A stretch of 64,000 nucleotides of DNA, taken from positions 2,445,501 through 2,509,500 of the forward strand of contig NZ_CP049869.1 of the NCBI RefSeq assembly GCF_011300455.1, given 5' to 3'. Positions within the stretch are counted from its first letter, which is position 1; each line of letters opens with the position of its first letter. The DNA comes from Sphingomonas piscis (GTDB lineage Bacteria; Pseudomonadota; Alphaproteobacteria; Sphingomonadales; Sphingomonadaceae). The notes below the pieces were generated by a model. It did no database searches, had not been told where the DNA came from, and was given only the letters and a program-made list of their open reading frames with translations. The translations under genes and the position numbers were made by a program. Positions 35,748-44,375 of the stretch are shown in pieces.

Positions 35748-35957
35748 ATGGGCTCTTTAATCAGCGGCGATTTGGTCGATGCGATACAGTATCTGGAAGC
35801 GGCGCTTGCGCTGATCGACGCGCATGATGCACCAGCTCACATTGGGGCGCATGTGGACTGGAGCATCTGCCACCTGAAAGAGCATCTGGAAGTCGGCAAC
35901 ACTGTCCTAGATGCCAGTGTCCGGAGTTTGCAGGCGTCTGCTCCCCTGAGCCATTAA
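35748..35957 (+). CDS. small helical protein, family B member 2
   Basis: 69 residues; AGGGGAAAACC precedes the ATG. DAIQYLEAALALIDAHDAP then HIGAHVDWSICHLKEHLE matches the family pattern, with a longer polar tail. Divergently paired with the winged-helix gene at 35094-35573. Confidence 0.7.
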   Translation: MGSLISGDLVDAIQYLEAALALIDAHDAPAHIGAHVDWSICHLKEHLEVGNTVLDASVRSLQASAPLSH

Positions 35958-36638
35958 TTCGTGATGGTCTGAGTTGAGGGGCGCCGGACCCAGCTGTCCG
36001 TTGTTCGGTCGCACGCCATCAGGTCAGGGTAGGGGGGCCGCGAAAGCATCAAACGTCGTTAACGCTTGTTGGCGTTATCAAGACCTTGGGTCACGAGCTT
36101 CGCTTGTGCTCGTTTGTGAGTCAGATGGCGTTCGAACCCCGATATAACTTAGTCGGCGACTACATTAGCGAAGGTCAGCAATTGCATGACTACGCTCTAA
36201 GTGGGCATCAACTTCAAGGTCGAGCAGCGGCCGGACGAATTCAAGCCAAGTAGTGAGTGGCCGTTCCACACCACCGTTAATAGCACCTCTTCGCTTCCGC
36301 AGCATATTACCACAAGTTCACTCGGCGAGCAGTTCAGCCGCGTAGTTCCTCGCAGTCCGTCCTCACTGATGTTCTGCCGCGGTCAGTTGACGATGTGGCT
36401 CGAGCCCCAAGGTAATGCGCTACTCCTACTTCTCGGCGGAGCGCAGTAGGCAGTTGGCGTACTTACCGATTGTTGGATGATGCTTCCAATCTGCGCATCA
36501 ATCAGCTCGAAGACAATCGATCACGAGCTGAGTATAAGCGTGTAACACCTTCATCGGGGCCATGGCAAGCAAGCCCGCAAAGGTAAGCACTGGACGTCGG
36601 CGAACACCGGGGGTGTAAGTCAAACTTACGGCGTCAAC
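35958..36638. other. 680 bases without a recognisable gene
   Basis: A frame of 82 codons at 36201-36449 has no ribosome site, a non-protein-like composition and no homologue I recognise. I see no repeat copies here. Base composition is less GC-rich than the core genes, consistent with the accessory region. Confidence 0.5.
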
Positions 36639-37166
36639 TTAGACGTCCAGAGCCTGTAGCTTCTCGGCTATCGCGGAGAGAGGGGATGCAAAGGCGGTGC
36701 GGACGGCAGCGGCCGCCGCCCCAGCAAGCGAGAGTGCGACCACCGCCAAAAAACCGTACTGGATTGCAGAGGACAAATTTCGGCTGAGCTCGTGTGCTTG
36801 GGCGGTGCTATGCCGTGGGACGGACCTCCGATCCGCTTCTTCGCCCAATTCGGTCTTGGCATGCGCGCAGGAGCGGTTCTGAATGATGTCATCAAGAGGC
36901 AGCGGGTCTTGGGTTTGCGCGCCGAACTCCTGCTCCTTGGCCCAGATAACTCTAGCCACAATGACGTGGCTACCCCTGCGCAGCTCTACGTAAGAACCTG
37001 CACGTGGTGGTGAGCTGCTCTGGAGGTGAAGTCCCTTGGACGACATGTTGCGAATGCACACGTCCGTCCAGCTGACACCCTGCTTCATACGAGCGGGAAG
37101 CAGTACCCGCCGCCGTGCTTCCCGAGGCTTTTGATAAAGTGCTCTGCACTCCTTTAGCGTCTGCAT
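36639..37166 (-). CDS. PilZ-domain protein with C-terminal membrane helix
   Basis: 175 residues; GGGGAGG precedes the ATG at 37166. PilZ-like domain at about 14-95: KPREARRRVLLPARM, CIRNMSSKGLHLQ, GSYVELRRGSHVIVARVIWAKEQEFGAQTQ. The NxSxxG motif is conserved, but the RxxxR lead reads EARRRV. A membrane helix lies at about 133-155 (AIQYGFLAVVALSLAGAAAAA), then SPLSAIAEKL. Very close in sequence to the gene at 40408-40931. It may report cyclic-di-GMP at the inner membrane. Confidence 0.8.
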   Translation of the reverse strand: MQTLKECRALYQKPREARRRVLLPARMKQGVSWTDVCIRNMSSKGLHLQSSSPPRAGSYVELRRGSHVIVARVIWAKEQEFGAQTQDPLPLDDIIQNRSCAHAKTELGEEADRRSVPRHSTAQAHELSRNLSSAIQYGFLAVVALSLAGAAAAAVRTAFASPLSAIAEKLQALDV

Positions 37167-37267
37167 TTTGGCCTCCCCGGGAAGGGTGGGCCGCGCGGAG
37201 CTACGGGAGAGTGAAGCAAAGCTCCGAATCGAACCATTAACTCGGCCACCGGGGCGCTGCTCTTAGC

Positions 37268-38148
37268 TCACTGGAGGGTCAGTGCGTGCTCACATGCTGT
37301 TCGAAGGTTGTGCAATCTAGGGGTTTTTGACGTGTCATCGTCGCTGTTCAGCGCTTCAGCCGAGACCTCCGTCAACATCTGCATAGCAAGGTCCAGGTGC
37401 TGCAACTTGTAGCTGTGCCGCACGAGGGTGTCCGTGCATGCAGTTAGCTCATCCTCAAGCTCTCTTATGCATTCGAAGATCTCGCCGAGGCTGTCGATGA
37501 ACTGATATCTCGATTGCTGTTCCAGCTCCGGAGCAGCGAGTAGCTGCTGCGCAGTCTTCAGAATTGGCATCGTCCCATAATGTGACCTGAGCGTTTCAGC
37601 GGAGGAGGAAAGGTCCTGCTCTAAATCCTCCAAGAGCCTATGCACGATCTCGAGGTCCTCAGATCTTCGAGAAGGTGAGCGTGTTTCTAACTGCTCCGGC
37701 AACTTGCCTCTTGCTGACCCAGCATTTCTCAACGCGGCCACAATCTGATCTACACGCCTTTGTCCTACAGCCTTCAGCGGCATGACCCAGGCACCAACCT
37801 CTATGTCTTCGGCAAACTGAAGGCCGCAGGAGCCGGCTGACGACCAAATGACGGTGGCTTCCGAAAACAGTCCCCCCGAACGAGGTGAACCTTACAGCCG
37901 GAACTCAGCTCATGAGCCGTCTTGATCATCGCACCGGCCGGCGAGATGTTCGCGATAGTCACCGACGACTGAGTCGCGCCTTGATGCATCACCGCCGCGA
38001 GTGCGACGCTAGCTCTCGGGTGGCGGCGACTATCCCCAACTGACCCGCCAGACGCCTCCAGCAAGGACACGTTGCCACCGACACGTTTCAGACGAGAGAT
38101 GATTCGTGACCTTTGTGCGCTCTGCATCAATGCGCCGACCCGACTCAT
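37268..38148 (-). pseudogene. PilZ-domain protein with helical C-terminal domain, frameshifted
   Basis: Frame one (start 38148, after GAGGATTGG) carries RRHPRASVALAAVM and IANISPAGAMIKTA, the first half of a PilZ barrel, then derails at VRG and stops at 37801. The other frame supplies exactly the missing strands (ATVIWSSAGSCGLQFAED) and runs on through MPLKAVGQRRVDQIVAALR into a coiled-coil-like domain ending at 37268. One base is missing from the six-C run at 37872-37877 (plus strand). Restored length is about 294 residues. The tail contains LRSHYGTMPILKTAQQLL and LQHLDLAMQML, probably a helical bundle. Confidence 0.75.
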
Positions 38149-38278
38149 CCACCAATCCTCATCTTGAGCTCGGCAACTGGGAGGAGCGTGGTTCAAGAAC
38201 TCTTATCACTTGATCCAGCTTGGAGGCGATCTGAAGCACCAATGAGTCTTTGTCCTCCCGATCAGGCTTTAGCTGAAG

Positions 38279-38302
38279 GTCTGCTCTGGGTGGAAAGCGG
38301 AC
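38279..38302 (-). repeat. 24-bp palindromic repeat, single copy
   Basis: GTCTGCTCTGGGTGGAAA then GCGGAC. From here rightward all copies have the GGGTGGAAA (reverse) orientation. Confidence 0.75.
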
Positions 38303-38340
38303 ATTCGACGGACGCCCCGGCTGTTAGCGATTGCAGGCCA

Positions 38341-39099
38341 TCATCTTGCCTGAAGGCTACTGAGGTAAAGAGCGTCGGCTACGGCTGCGCGATAGGTGGC
38401 AACATCTAGTGGCAGCTCGCTTGGCTTCAAACCGCAGCGGTCCGATGCCGCTATAAGCGCTGCCGTGGCGCTTTTTTCTTCCGGTGAACCGGGATTGGAC
38501 TTCAGCAGGGCGGCCGACTGGTCAGGCATTGCGAAGGCAGCGCAGCGCCCCAGCCATGACATGGGTATGTTCTCGAAGCGGTTGCGAACATCGCCGCGGG
38601 GCTGAATCTCAAACAGGCCGGCCAGGTATTCCCCGGTGGGAGTAGACGTGGCAGCTTGCGGGACGATGCTGTTTGACTTCCACATGGCTTCGGCGACCGC
38701 GCCACGTAACACCGCTGGATCGACCCGGCCGATGGTCGGGGCACAGCTAGCATAGCGTTTTGCAAGTCGGTTCAGCGCAACCCACTCGGACGATGTCCCG
38801 GCGGAATGCTTCAATGATGAGGCAACCGCTTTCTGACCGCCGCCGACTCGCATTGCGCAAGTCGCGAAGGTCAGCGTTTGCATGTAGGTCAGAGCGGTGT
38901 TCCAGTCCTGGCGAAGGGCCTTTTCGTAAAAGACCGATTCCTTTTGCCTAAAGTCGAAAAGTTCCGGCTGGCCCCTACGTGAGGGGTTATCATAGGGGTG
39001 GCGGGACTCGAATGGCGCCTCGCGCTGGATCGTCGTTTGCGCCATTCCGACGCTGGAAAGCAGGATCAGTGTCAGGCCAGCTAGGGATCGGGTAAGCAT
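38341..39099 (-). CDS. secreted protein of unknown function, paralogue 1
   Basis: 252 residues from the ATG at 39099, placed 7 bases after GAGGAGG; an ATG two codons upstream abuts the ribosome site. Signal peptide (LAGLTLILLSSVGMAQ). The mature part has conserved Cys: FATCAMRVGG, RYASCAPTIGRVDP, WLGRCAAFAMPD and AASDRCGLKPSELP. The same blocks in order occur in the gene at 42637, so these are paralogues. Probably periplasmic. The family appears lineage-restricted; no function is deducible. Confidence 0.7.
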   Translation of the reverse strand: MLTRSLAGLTLILLSSVGMAQTTIQREAPFESRHPYDNPSRRGQPELFDFRQKESVFYEKALRQDWNTALTYMQTLTFATCAMRVGGGQKAVASSLKHSAGTSSEWVALNRLAKRYASCAPTIGRVDPAVLRGAVAEAMWKSNSIVPQAATSTPTGEYLAGLFEIQPRGDVRNRFENIPMSWLGRCAAFAMPDQSAALLKSNPGSPEEKSATAALIAASDRCGLKPSELPLDVATYRAAVADALYLSSLQAR

Positions 39100-39106
39100 G
39101 GTCATA

Positions 39107-39143
39107 CCTCCTCAAAGGTCGATAAGACGATCCGAGCTATCGT
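39107..39143 (-). promoter_or_regulatory. conserved leader hairpin and ribosome site of paralogue 1
   Basis: The 5' leader contains ACGAT-n7-ATCGT (39127-39143) about 15 bases before GAGGAGG. The same arrangement stands before paralogue 2 (43372-43389, ACGAT-n8-ATCGT), and the surrounding 50 bases are about three-quarters identical, better conserved than expected for non-coding DNA. Confidence 0.5.
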
Positions 39144-39201
39144 GGACCTAAGGCTACCCTAAGTATCGTGGCTCGACCAGAAGCAATATTGAGACTCGAA
39201 T

Positions 39202-39260
39202 GTCTGTTTTGGGTCGAGAGCGGACCTTCTCTGAATGTCGTGTTCGGGTGGAAAGCGGAC
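39202..39260 (-). repeat. dimer of the 24-bp palindromic repeat
   Basis: Units at 39202-39225 and 39237-39260, offset 35, joined by CTTCTCTGAAT. Lies between paralogue 1 and the winged-helix gene. Confidence 0.75.
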
Positions 39261-39439
39261 GTTTACCTACAGCGGCCGCACTGACTGGAACCGCCTTAAG
39301 TAACCTAATTTAAGTTGGTAGCGGTAACATATTGAACTTGAAGGAACTGAGCCATTTCGTATGGGTTCCTCGTTTGAGCGGTTGACGTTGGTGTGGGCAG
39401 CCGCAGCATCTGCGGTAAGCGTCTTCTGACGAGGTGTTT

Positions 39440-39919
39440 ATGAACGCCGACCAAGATCAGCCGAGCCCGCATGACGCAGGCGCATCGGGGTCAAATCAGA
39501 TCATTGGCAGCTCTCGTGTTCTAGAGGTCGCCTTAGCCGATAGATCTGCAATATTTCCCGAGTTTGCTCTTTTTGAAGTTGCCCGTGCCATCCGGGAGCT
39601 CCGAAAGGTCAGACGGGAGCACTTCGGAACTTCTATTCCAGAAGCTGCATGGGACATGCTCCTCGAGATCTATTTTCGCGAGAAGAGCGGTTCCGCAACG
39701 GCGACTGAAGACCTGCGCGAAGTCAGCGATCTGCCAAGGTCAACCACAAGCCGATGGTTAAGGTACTTGGAGCAAGAGAAATGGGTGCGCTGCGTGCCTC
39801 CTGCTCATAGTGCTATTAGCAGTCTCGTTGATCTTGAGCCTGCAGCAAGAGAAGCAATGCATCGCTACTTAACCGAAGTTCGCGAATTTGCCCTTAAGCA
39901 GCCGCAAGCTGCATTGTGA
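39440..39919 (+). CDS. winged-helix (MarR-like) regulator, family A member 3
   Basis: 159 residues from the ATG at 39440 (GAGGTG just upstream). Family blocks: RREHFGTSIPEAAWDMLLEIYF, SDLPRSTTSRWLRYLEQEKWVR, LEPAAREAMHRYL. More diverged than the other members: FADP is replaced by PEAA, and the wing is altered. Convergent with the family B small gene, the stops being 6 bases apart. Confidence 0.75.
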   Translation: MNADQDQPSPHDAGASGSNQIIGSSRVLEVALADRSAIFPEFALFEVARAIRELRKVRREHFGTSIPEAAWDMLLEIYFREKSGSATATEDLREVSDLPRSTTSRWLRYLEQEKWVRCVPPAHSAISSLVDLEPAAREAMHRYLTEVREFALKQPQAAL

Positions 39920-39925
39920 ACCGGC

Positions 39926-40081
39926 TCACAGCGGCGAAGAGGTCATAAGCTCACGGAGACGATGAACAGCGAGGTCGAGATGAGCAGCAACGTCGAGAGC
40001 TTCGTCGGCTTCGTCCAACAGCGCTAACGCGCTCTCCATCAAGGCAAGAGCCTCGTGCAACTTGTCTTCAACGGTTTTCAT
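39926..40081 (-). CDS. small helical protein, family B member 3
   Basis: 51 residues with an ATG at 40081. KLHEALALMESALALLDEADEAL then DVAAHLDLAVHRLREL fits the family pattern almost exactly. Strongly acidic first helix. Faces the winged-helix gene at 39440-39919 tail to tail. Confidence 0.65.
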   Translation of the reverse strand: MKTVEDKLHEALALMESALALLDEADEALDVAAHLDLAVHRLRELMTSSPL

Positions 40082-40237
40082 GAAACACCCGAGCAAATGT
40101 TTGGATGATCAGTAGCTAGGTTGGCTTTGGTGCAGCAATTGTGTGAGCCGTTGCTGGCCAAGATCGGGACAGTGAACGCGATCAAGCCATTTTGGGTCCA
40201 ACTGTGGGTAGGAACCGTTTCGGCCAATCGCCCCCGT

Positions 40238-40262
40238 GTCCGCAAGAGGTGGAAAAGCGGAC
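40238..40262 (-). repeat. 24-bp palindromic repeat, single copy (25 bp)
   Basis: GTCCGCAAGAGGTGGAAAAGCGGAC pattern: perfect arms with one extra base in the centre. Lies in the gap between 40081 and 40408. Confidence 0.65.
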
Positions 40263-40407
40263 CTCCGACGCGAGTGGGTTGATTAGGCCTTCAAGCAAAG
40301 GGCGCGATCAGGTGGCGCAACTCGTCTCTACGGAAGCCTCGGTTCACGGCATCTTACGCTTCTGTCCACTTTGGTGCGGAAATGGCGTAGAGGCCGACCC
40401 ATCATAC

Positions 40408-40931
40408 TTACCTTAAAGCAGCCGTTATGGCCGAGAGCGGTTTCGATACCGTCGCGTGAACAGAGTCTGCGCAAATGAAAGCAAGGCCGAGGCCTGCAAC
40501 GACAACGAAGCAGAACTCAATCGCCCGGCCCAGAAGCTTACTTTTCTGGTGCCGATCGAGCGAAGCTGAGTTGCGAGGGACTGCTCGTCGCTCCGCCGGT
40601 AGACGTGCTTCTTGGGGGCATCTGAAGTCTCGGAGTTATCTTGCTCACTTGCGATCGCATCAATTGCCAGCGCATCTTGGGTGCGAACTCCGAACCGGTG
40701 CTTTTTTGTCCAGACAACGCGGGCGATGATGACGTGGCGGCCGCGCCTGACTTCAACGTATGTGCCCTCCGCTGGGGCAACTGACCCCTGCATCAACATG
40801 CCTCGCGACGACATGTTGAGCAGGCATACGTCGGACCAGGCGGACCCTGCCCGCATCCTGGCTTTGATCAGAACCTTTCGACGAGGCTCCCTCGGCTTGT
40901 AACCTCGGCCTTGAAGATGACCCATGGACAT
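40408..40931 (-). pseudogene. PilZ-domain protein with membrane anchor, frameshifted before the anchor
   Basis: The PilZ part aligns closely with the gene at 36639: KPREPRRKVLIKARM, CLLNMSSRGMLMQ, GTYVEVRRGRHVIIARVVW. The uninterrupted frame ends at 40425 with a non-hydrophobic tail. In the neighbouring frame the region reads GRAIEFCFVVVAGLGLAFICA then SKPLSAITAAL, matching the membrane helix and ending of the paralogue, and stops at 40408. One base is missing somewhere before about 40540; the TTTT run at 40542-40545 is a good candidate. Start may be 40931 or 40925. Confidence 0.7.
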
Positions 40932-41039
40932 ACCCCCCGGTAGTTCCCTGTGGGAAGCCTTGGAGGTGGACTGTCTTTGGAACGTTTACATGTGGCTCCG
41001 AACCGGTGCATTCTCATCTCAGTGGTCGGCACCTTGAAT

Positions 41040-41097
41040 AACTGCCTTGGATGGAGCGCAGACCTTCGGCGAACGTCCGCTTTGGGTAAAAAGCGAC
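41040..41097 (-). repeat. 24-bp palindromic repeat, one clear unit and a decayed partner
   Basis: Clear unit at 41075-41097 (GTCCGCTTTGGGTAAAAAGCGAC). About 35 bases to the left a decayed unit (GGATGGAGCGCAGAC) precedes the linker CTTCGGCGAAC. Confidence 0.55.
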
Positions 41098-41098
41098 G

Positions 41099-41650
41099 TT
41101 AGCTGGGCTCTGCTTGCCACAAGTTGGGATACAAGCTGACAAAGCCATTTGGCTGAAGCTCAAGCGTAGCTCGATATGGGCCTTGGGGCGAATTGTAATC
41201 ATAGCTCCGGTTCGACAGCCGCTTGTAGATTTGGGGCAGCGGCTGAAGGGTGGCACTGTCTACGTCCATCCAGGCGACGGCAAACTTGCATTCGTCTCCG
41301 ACGGCGAGGTTTATGCGGCGGAGCTGAGCGAAGTTCGTTGCCGGAGTGAAGCCGAAATCCAGGTCCTTCACGCCATGCAGTCCGTCCTGTCGCACCCCGT
41401 TCAGCAGCCAGCCGTCGGCATCTCGGCGGATTTGATGCTCAATTGGCTGGCCGCCAGTATATCCTCTTACCAAGCCGCTTTTGGTCTCCCAGTTTGCAGT
41501 TAGCTTCAAACGGTAGTTCAAAGCCGTGGGCAGACCTTCTGCGAGGTAGACCGCACACCCTTCAAGCACCCACCCATGATCAGCCTCAACCAAACAGGCG
41601 GCATCATGGCCGGGTGTGTACAAGGCCTTCCAAAAGGCTGTGGTCACCAT
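41099..41650 (-). CDS. putative glycolipid-binding domain protein
   Basis: 183 residues, single domain. Conserved blocks: W...EGCAVYLAEGLPTALNYRLKLTANWETKSGLV, RDADGWLLNG, DLDFGFTPATNFAQLRRINLAVGD, AVAWMDVDSATLQPLPQIYKRL and YRATLELQPNGFVSLYPNLW. This is the PF06475 family, a duplicated beta-barrel shared with LolA-like folds. A PA1994 homologue crystal structure led to the glycolipid suggestion; function is unproven. Cytoplasmic by sequence. Confidence 0.85.
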   Translation of the reverse strand: MVTTAFWKALYTPGHDAACLVEADHGWVLEGCAVYLAEGLPTALNYRLKLTANWETKSGLVRGYTGGQPIEHQIRRDADGWLLNGVRQDGLHGVKDLDFGFTPATNFAQLRRINLAVGDECKFAVAWMDVDSATLQPLPQIYKRLSNRSYDYNSPQGPYRATLELQPNGFVSLYPNLWQAEPS

Positions 41651-41723
41651 CTTTTAACCTCAAGTTACCCAGCAACGGAAATTAGCAGGTGTGACCGGAC
41701 GTGCGGGCTGGGTGAAACCGACG

Positions 41724-42074
41724 TTAAAGTCGGACTCCCACGCGCGGGCCAGCCCATGCCGTAAGGCTGTAGAGACAGATGGTGAGTGCGCATCCCACAA
41801 CGAGCGAAACCCAAAAGCTGTAACCATTGCGAAGCATGGCTGGAATCAACAGAAACATGGGCAATGACGGCAGGACGAACCAAAATGTTGCTTCAGCGTG
41901 GGCGGCCATGTTTGAGGCGTCTGGATTGTCGCGCCACAGCCATACCATGCCAAGAACAGAAACGAGCGGTAACGACGCGATCAACCCGCCGAAGCCGGGG
42001 TAGCGCTTTGCCACTTCCGAGATGATGGCAATAAGAATGCCAGAAAGCGCAGCCTTGACGGCGAAATATAGCAT
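41724..42074 (-). CDS. DUF3147 family membrane protein
   Basis: 116 residues with four membrane helices: YFAVKAALSGILIAIISEVA, GGLIASLPLVSVLGMVWLW, FWFVLPSLPMFLLIPAML and FWVSLVVGCALTICLY. The KxxPxxGGLIASLPLVS loop is the family signature. Role unknown, perhaps small-molecule permeability. A repeat copy follows its start. Confidence 0.85.
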   Translation of the reverse strand: MLYFAVKAALSGILIAIISEVAKRYPGFGGLIASLPLVSVLGMVWLWRDNPDASNMAAHAEATFWFVLPSLPMFLLIPAMLRNGYSFWVSLVVGCALTICLYSLTAWAGPRVGVRL

Positions 42075-42101
42075 CCGCGTATTTTGATGCGGTGAGCGAA
42101 T

Positions 42102-42125
42102 GTCCGCAATGGGTGGAAAGCGGAC
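42102..42125 (-). repeat. 24-bp palindromic repeat, single copy
   Basis: GTCCGCAATGGGTGGAAA then GCGGAC: the closest copy to a consensus, perfect arms. It separates DUF3147 from the following gene's stop. Confidence 0.85.
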
Positions 42126-42131
42126 ATAGGG

Positions 42132-42494
42132 TCATGCGAGCTTGACGATGTGCTTCTCTCTGTCGTCCCACCAAGTCGAAAACTCCGCTTCATCCCCGGC
42201 GACGCGCAGTAGCCGCATGAAGCCGAAGCCTCTGCTTAACCTCTTAAGCGTCAGCGTTCGCGGGTTGATGCGCACAAGATAGAAGCTTGTCAGCGCCCAC
42301 ATAGGAACGAGAATGTCGCCGTTGTATTCGAGTGGCGACTGGTGAAACCGTAGCGGTTCGGATGACCACCAGAGGAAGCGGCGGACGACTGGCTCACCGT
42401 CAATTGAGAGAGTGCATGTTGTGGGGCCAGCTTGACCAGTTTCTCGACAGTCTGAGAACTGAAGCTCGTGGCCAGCAACGGTGAGCGTGCTCAT
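42132..42494 (-). CDS. hypothetical protein
   Basis: 120 residues, soluble, beta-rich: GHELQFSDCRE, TTCTLSIDGEPVVRRFLWWSSEPLRF, DILVPMWALTSFYLVRINP, FGFMRLLRV. Two Cys and many Trp. I recognise no family. It lies between repeat copies, as do most short genes in this segment. Confidence 0.55.
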   Translation of the reverse strand: MSTLTVAGHELQFSDCRETGQAGPTTCTLSIDGEPVVRRFLWWSSEPLRFHQSPLEYNGDILVPMWALTSFYLVRINPRTLTLKRLSRGFGFMRLLRVAGDEAEFSTWWDDREKHIVKLA

Positions 42495-42520
42495 ACGCTA
42501 TGTTGTCGCCAACAGCGGAT

Positions 42521-42579
42521 GTCCGCAACGGGTCGGTTGCAGACATTCCGCGAACGTCTGGAACGGGTGGAAAGCGGAC
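42521..42579 (-). repeat. dimer of the 24-bp palindromic repeat
   Basis: Units at 42521-42544 (right arm GCAGAC) and 42556-42579 (perfect right arm), offset 35, joined by ATTCCGCGAAC. Confidence 0.8.
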
Positions 42580-42636
42580 ATTAACGAACAGCGAGCCGGC
42601 AGGACAAAGTGTTTACGAGGACGGCGTCCTCGCGGA

Positions 42637-43344
42637 TTAGTTTGGAAGATTGCTGCTGAGGTAAAGACCATCCGCGACCGCCGCCCGGTAGATCGAGACG
42701 TCGATCAACACGTTGGTCGGTCGCAGCCCGCACCGGTCAGATGCTGCGATCAGGTCGACGACTGCCCTTTTCTCTTCGACAGAACCCGGCTCGGACCGCA
42801 CGAGTGCTGTCGACCGGTCAGGCATCGTAAAGGCCGCGCACCGGCCTAGCCACGCCATCGGAACGTCCGAGTAGCGGTGGCGCGTGTCGCCGTGAGGCAG
42901 GGTTTCGAACAGGCTGGCAAGATATGCTCCGGTGGGCGCACCGGCCGGAGCCTTGGGCAGTACCTGCTCCCTCTCCCAGAGCGCCTCGGCTAACGCGCCG
43001 CGCAAGATCGCTGGATCGACCCGACCTAGAACCGGTGCGCAACTGCCGTAACGCTGCGCGACCTTGTTCAACGCGACCCATTCCCGCGACGTCCCTGCCG
43101 AAAAGGTGAGCGGGTGGGAAACCGTTTCGTGACCGCCGATGCGCGTGACGCAATTGGCGAAGCGCAGGGTCTGCGCGTAGTTGATGGACGTCTGCCAATC
43201 CTGCCGAAGTATCTTCTCGTAATGAAAGTTCTCGAAAGGAGGATTGATAATCTCCGGCTGTGCCTCGGTGGCTGGGGAGAAATAGGACATGGCAGCGGTC
43301 GAAACCGAGATAAAGGCCATGCAAGCAAGAGATCGGGCAATCAT
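42637..43344 (-). CDS. secreted protein of unknown function, paralogue 2
   Basis: 235 residues from the ATG at 43344, six bases after AGGAGGT. Signal peptide (RSLACMAFISVSTAAM). Blocks shared with paralogue 1: YEKILRQDWQTSINYAQTL, FANCVTRIGG, RYGSCAPVLGRVDPAILRGALAEA, WLGRCAAFTMPD, EEKRAVVDLIAASDRCGL and YRAAVADGLYLSS. The Cys positions are conserved. Its leader also carries the ACGAT...ATCGT hairpin. About half the residues are identical by eye. Confidence 0.7.
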   Translation of the reverse strand: MIARSLACMAFISVSTAAMSYFSPATEAQPEIINPPFENFHYEKILRQDWQTSINYAQTLRFANCVTRIGGHETVSHPLTFSAGTSREWVALNKVAQRYGSCAPVLGRVDPAILRGALAEALWEREQVLPKAPAGAPTGAYLASLFETLPHGDTRHRYSDVPMAWLGRCAAFTMPDRSTALVRSEPGSVEEKRAVVDLIAASDRCGLRPTNVLIDVSIYRAAVADGLYLSSNLPN

Positions 43345-43371
43345 GTTCAAACCTCCTACAAGGTTGACGAG

Positions 43372-43389
43372 ACGATCCGAGCTAATCGT
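43372..43389 (-). promoter_or_regulatory. conserved leader hairpin of paralogue 2
   Basis: ACGAT-n8-ATCGT, in the same place relative to the ribosome site as in paralogue 1; the loop CCGAGCTA is nearly identical. Confidence 0.5.
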
Positions 43390-43449
43390 GAGCCTCAGAA
43401 TACCACTGTTCTGAAGACGGCACTATAGGCGAACTTAGGACGGCTGAAC

Positions 43450-43508
43450 GTCCGCTATGGGTCGATTGCAGACTCAAGCTGAACGCCCGCTGAGGGTGAA
43501 AAGCGGAC
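43450..43508 (-). repeat. dimer of the 24-bp palindromic repeat
   Basis: Units at 43450-43473 (GTCCGC...GCAGAC) and 43485-43508 (GCCCGC...GCGGAC), offset 35, joined by TCAAGCTGAAC. Confidence 0.8.
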
Positions 43509-43544
43509 ATTTGGCTGATCCGCACTTTTCGCTATCACTGCGCA

Positions 43545-43882
43545 ATGAAGAGTTCGCCGTGGGTGATTGGACTGGTCGCATTGACGATGTGCCTCGCGGG
43601 CTGCGCCTCTACTTCAGCAATCTTCAAATCGTGAACGGGGCCGACAGCCGAGTGGTTGGCGTGACAATTTCGGACGGTCGAAAGACATGGAAGCTCCGCG
43701 ACTTGGACCGTGGCGAGCGGGTCACTTTCTCCGGCCATCTTTCGGGAGAAGGCGGACCCAACATTTCTTGGACCTGGCGCGGCAAGAGGTTCTCAGAGGA
43801 CGGCTGCTACTACACCGGCGGCAGCCCAGCCAAAGGCACAATAACGATTGCTGGGGAGAAGCTACGCTATCGCTGCCAATGA
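43545..43882 (+). pseudogene. small lipoprotein gene, apparently frameshifted after the signal peptide
   Basis: The ATG at 43545 opens a good lipoprotein signal (VIGLVALTMCLAGC) but this frame stops nine residues later. The adjacent frame continues as a compact domain: LYFSNLQIVNGADSRVVGVTI, RKTWKLRDLDRGERVTF, ISWTWRGKRFSEDGCYYTGG and KGTITIAGEKLRYRC, stopping at 43882. A single missing base near 43600-43613 would join them, the same polarity as the other frameshifts. The alternative, a cytoplasmic protein starting elsewhere, has no good start codon. Confidence 0.5.
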
Positions 43883-43897
43883 CGGGCAGTTCGCAAG

Positions 43898-43921
43898 GTC
43901 TGCTTTGGGTCGAAAGCCGAC
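43898..43921 (-). repeat. 24-bp palindromic repeat, single copy
   Basis: GTCTGCTTTGGGTCGAAA then GCCGAC: one mismatch in each arm. Right after the lipoprotein stop. Confidence 0.7.
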
Positions 43922-43985
43922 ATTCGGCGCGGGGGCATCCCACAGCCGGTGGGCTACTTAGGCGGATCATTTTGAAGGTAGGGGA

Positions 43986-44315
43986 TCATTTTGAAGGTAG
44001 GGTAGTGACAAAGTCCAGACCCCGTTGCACCCACTTCTTCAGCAACTGGTTGGACTTCAGTCTGTTCTGATCTACCAGAACGAACCCTTTGGTCGGTCTT
44101 CCGCCAATCTCCATTGGTTTGACGCCCGGCTCAGCTAGAGCTGCAAGGTATGCGTCAGGCCCGGTGCGGACCATCAGAGCCGATCCAGTGACCCCACAGG
44201 CCATATGGCCGTCGACCATGAAGCATAGCGCACCCATCATTTTTCTTTCGGTCAGCGAATGCCGCGAAGACAGGACCCGGCGAACTCGGTGAGCTAGAGG
44301 TGCATCAAACGCCAT
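43986..44315 (-). CDS. TfoX/Sxy N-terminal domain protein
   Basis: 109 residues: RKMMGALCFMVDGHMACGVTGSALMVRTGPDAY then EPGVKPMEIGGRPTKGFVLVD and a C-terminal helix (LLKKWVQRGLDFV). This is the single-domain TfoX_N form. Sxy/TfoX proteins act with CRP on competence genes in gammaproteobacteria; in this lineage single-domain members are common and uncharacterised. Confidence 0.85.
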   Translation of the reverse strand: MAFDAPLAHRVRRVLSSRHSLTERKMMGALCFMVDGHMACGVTGSALMVRTGPDAYLAALAEPGVKPMEIGGRPTKGFVLVDQNRLKSNQLLKKWVQRGLDFVTTLPSK

Positions 44316-44375
44316 GGGCTCGTTGATCTCTTACGTGACAATGCTGCGCGGCTTGTTTTTGCCTACCTGCGGAAC

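Noticed and set aside
36201..36449. 82-codon plus-strand frame
   Set aside because: No ribosome site, no recognisable fold or motif, isolated in an otherwise empty stretch.
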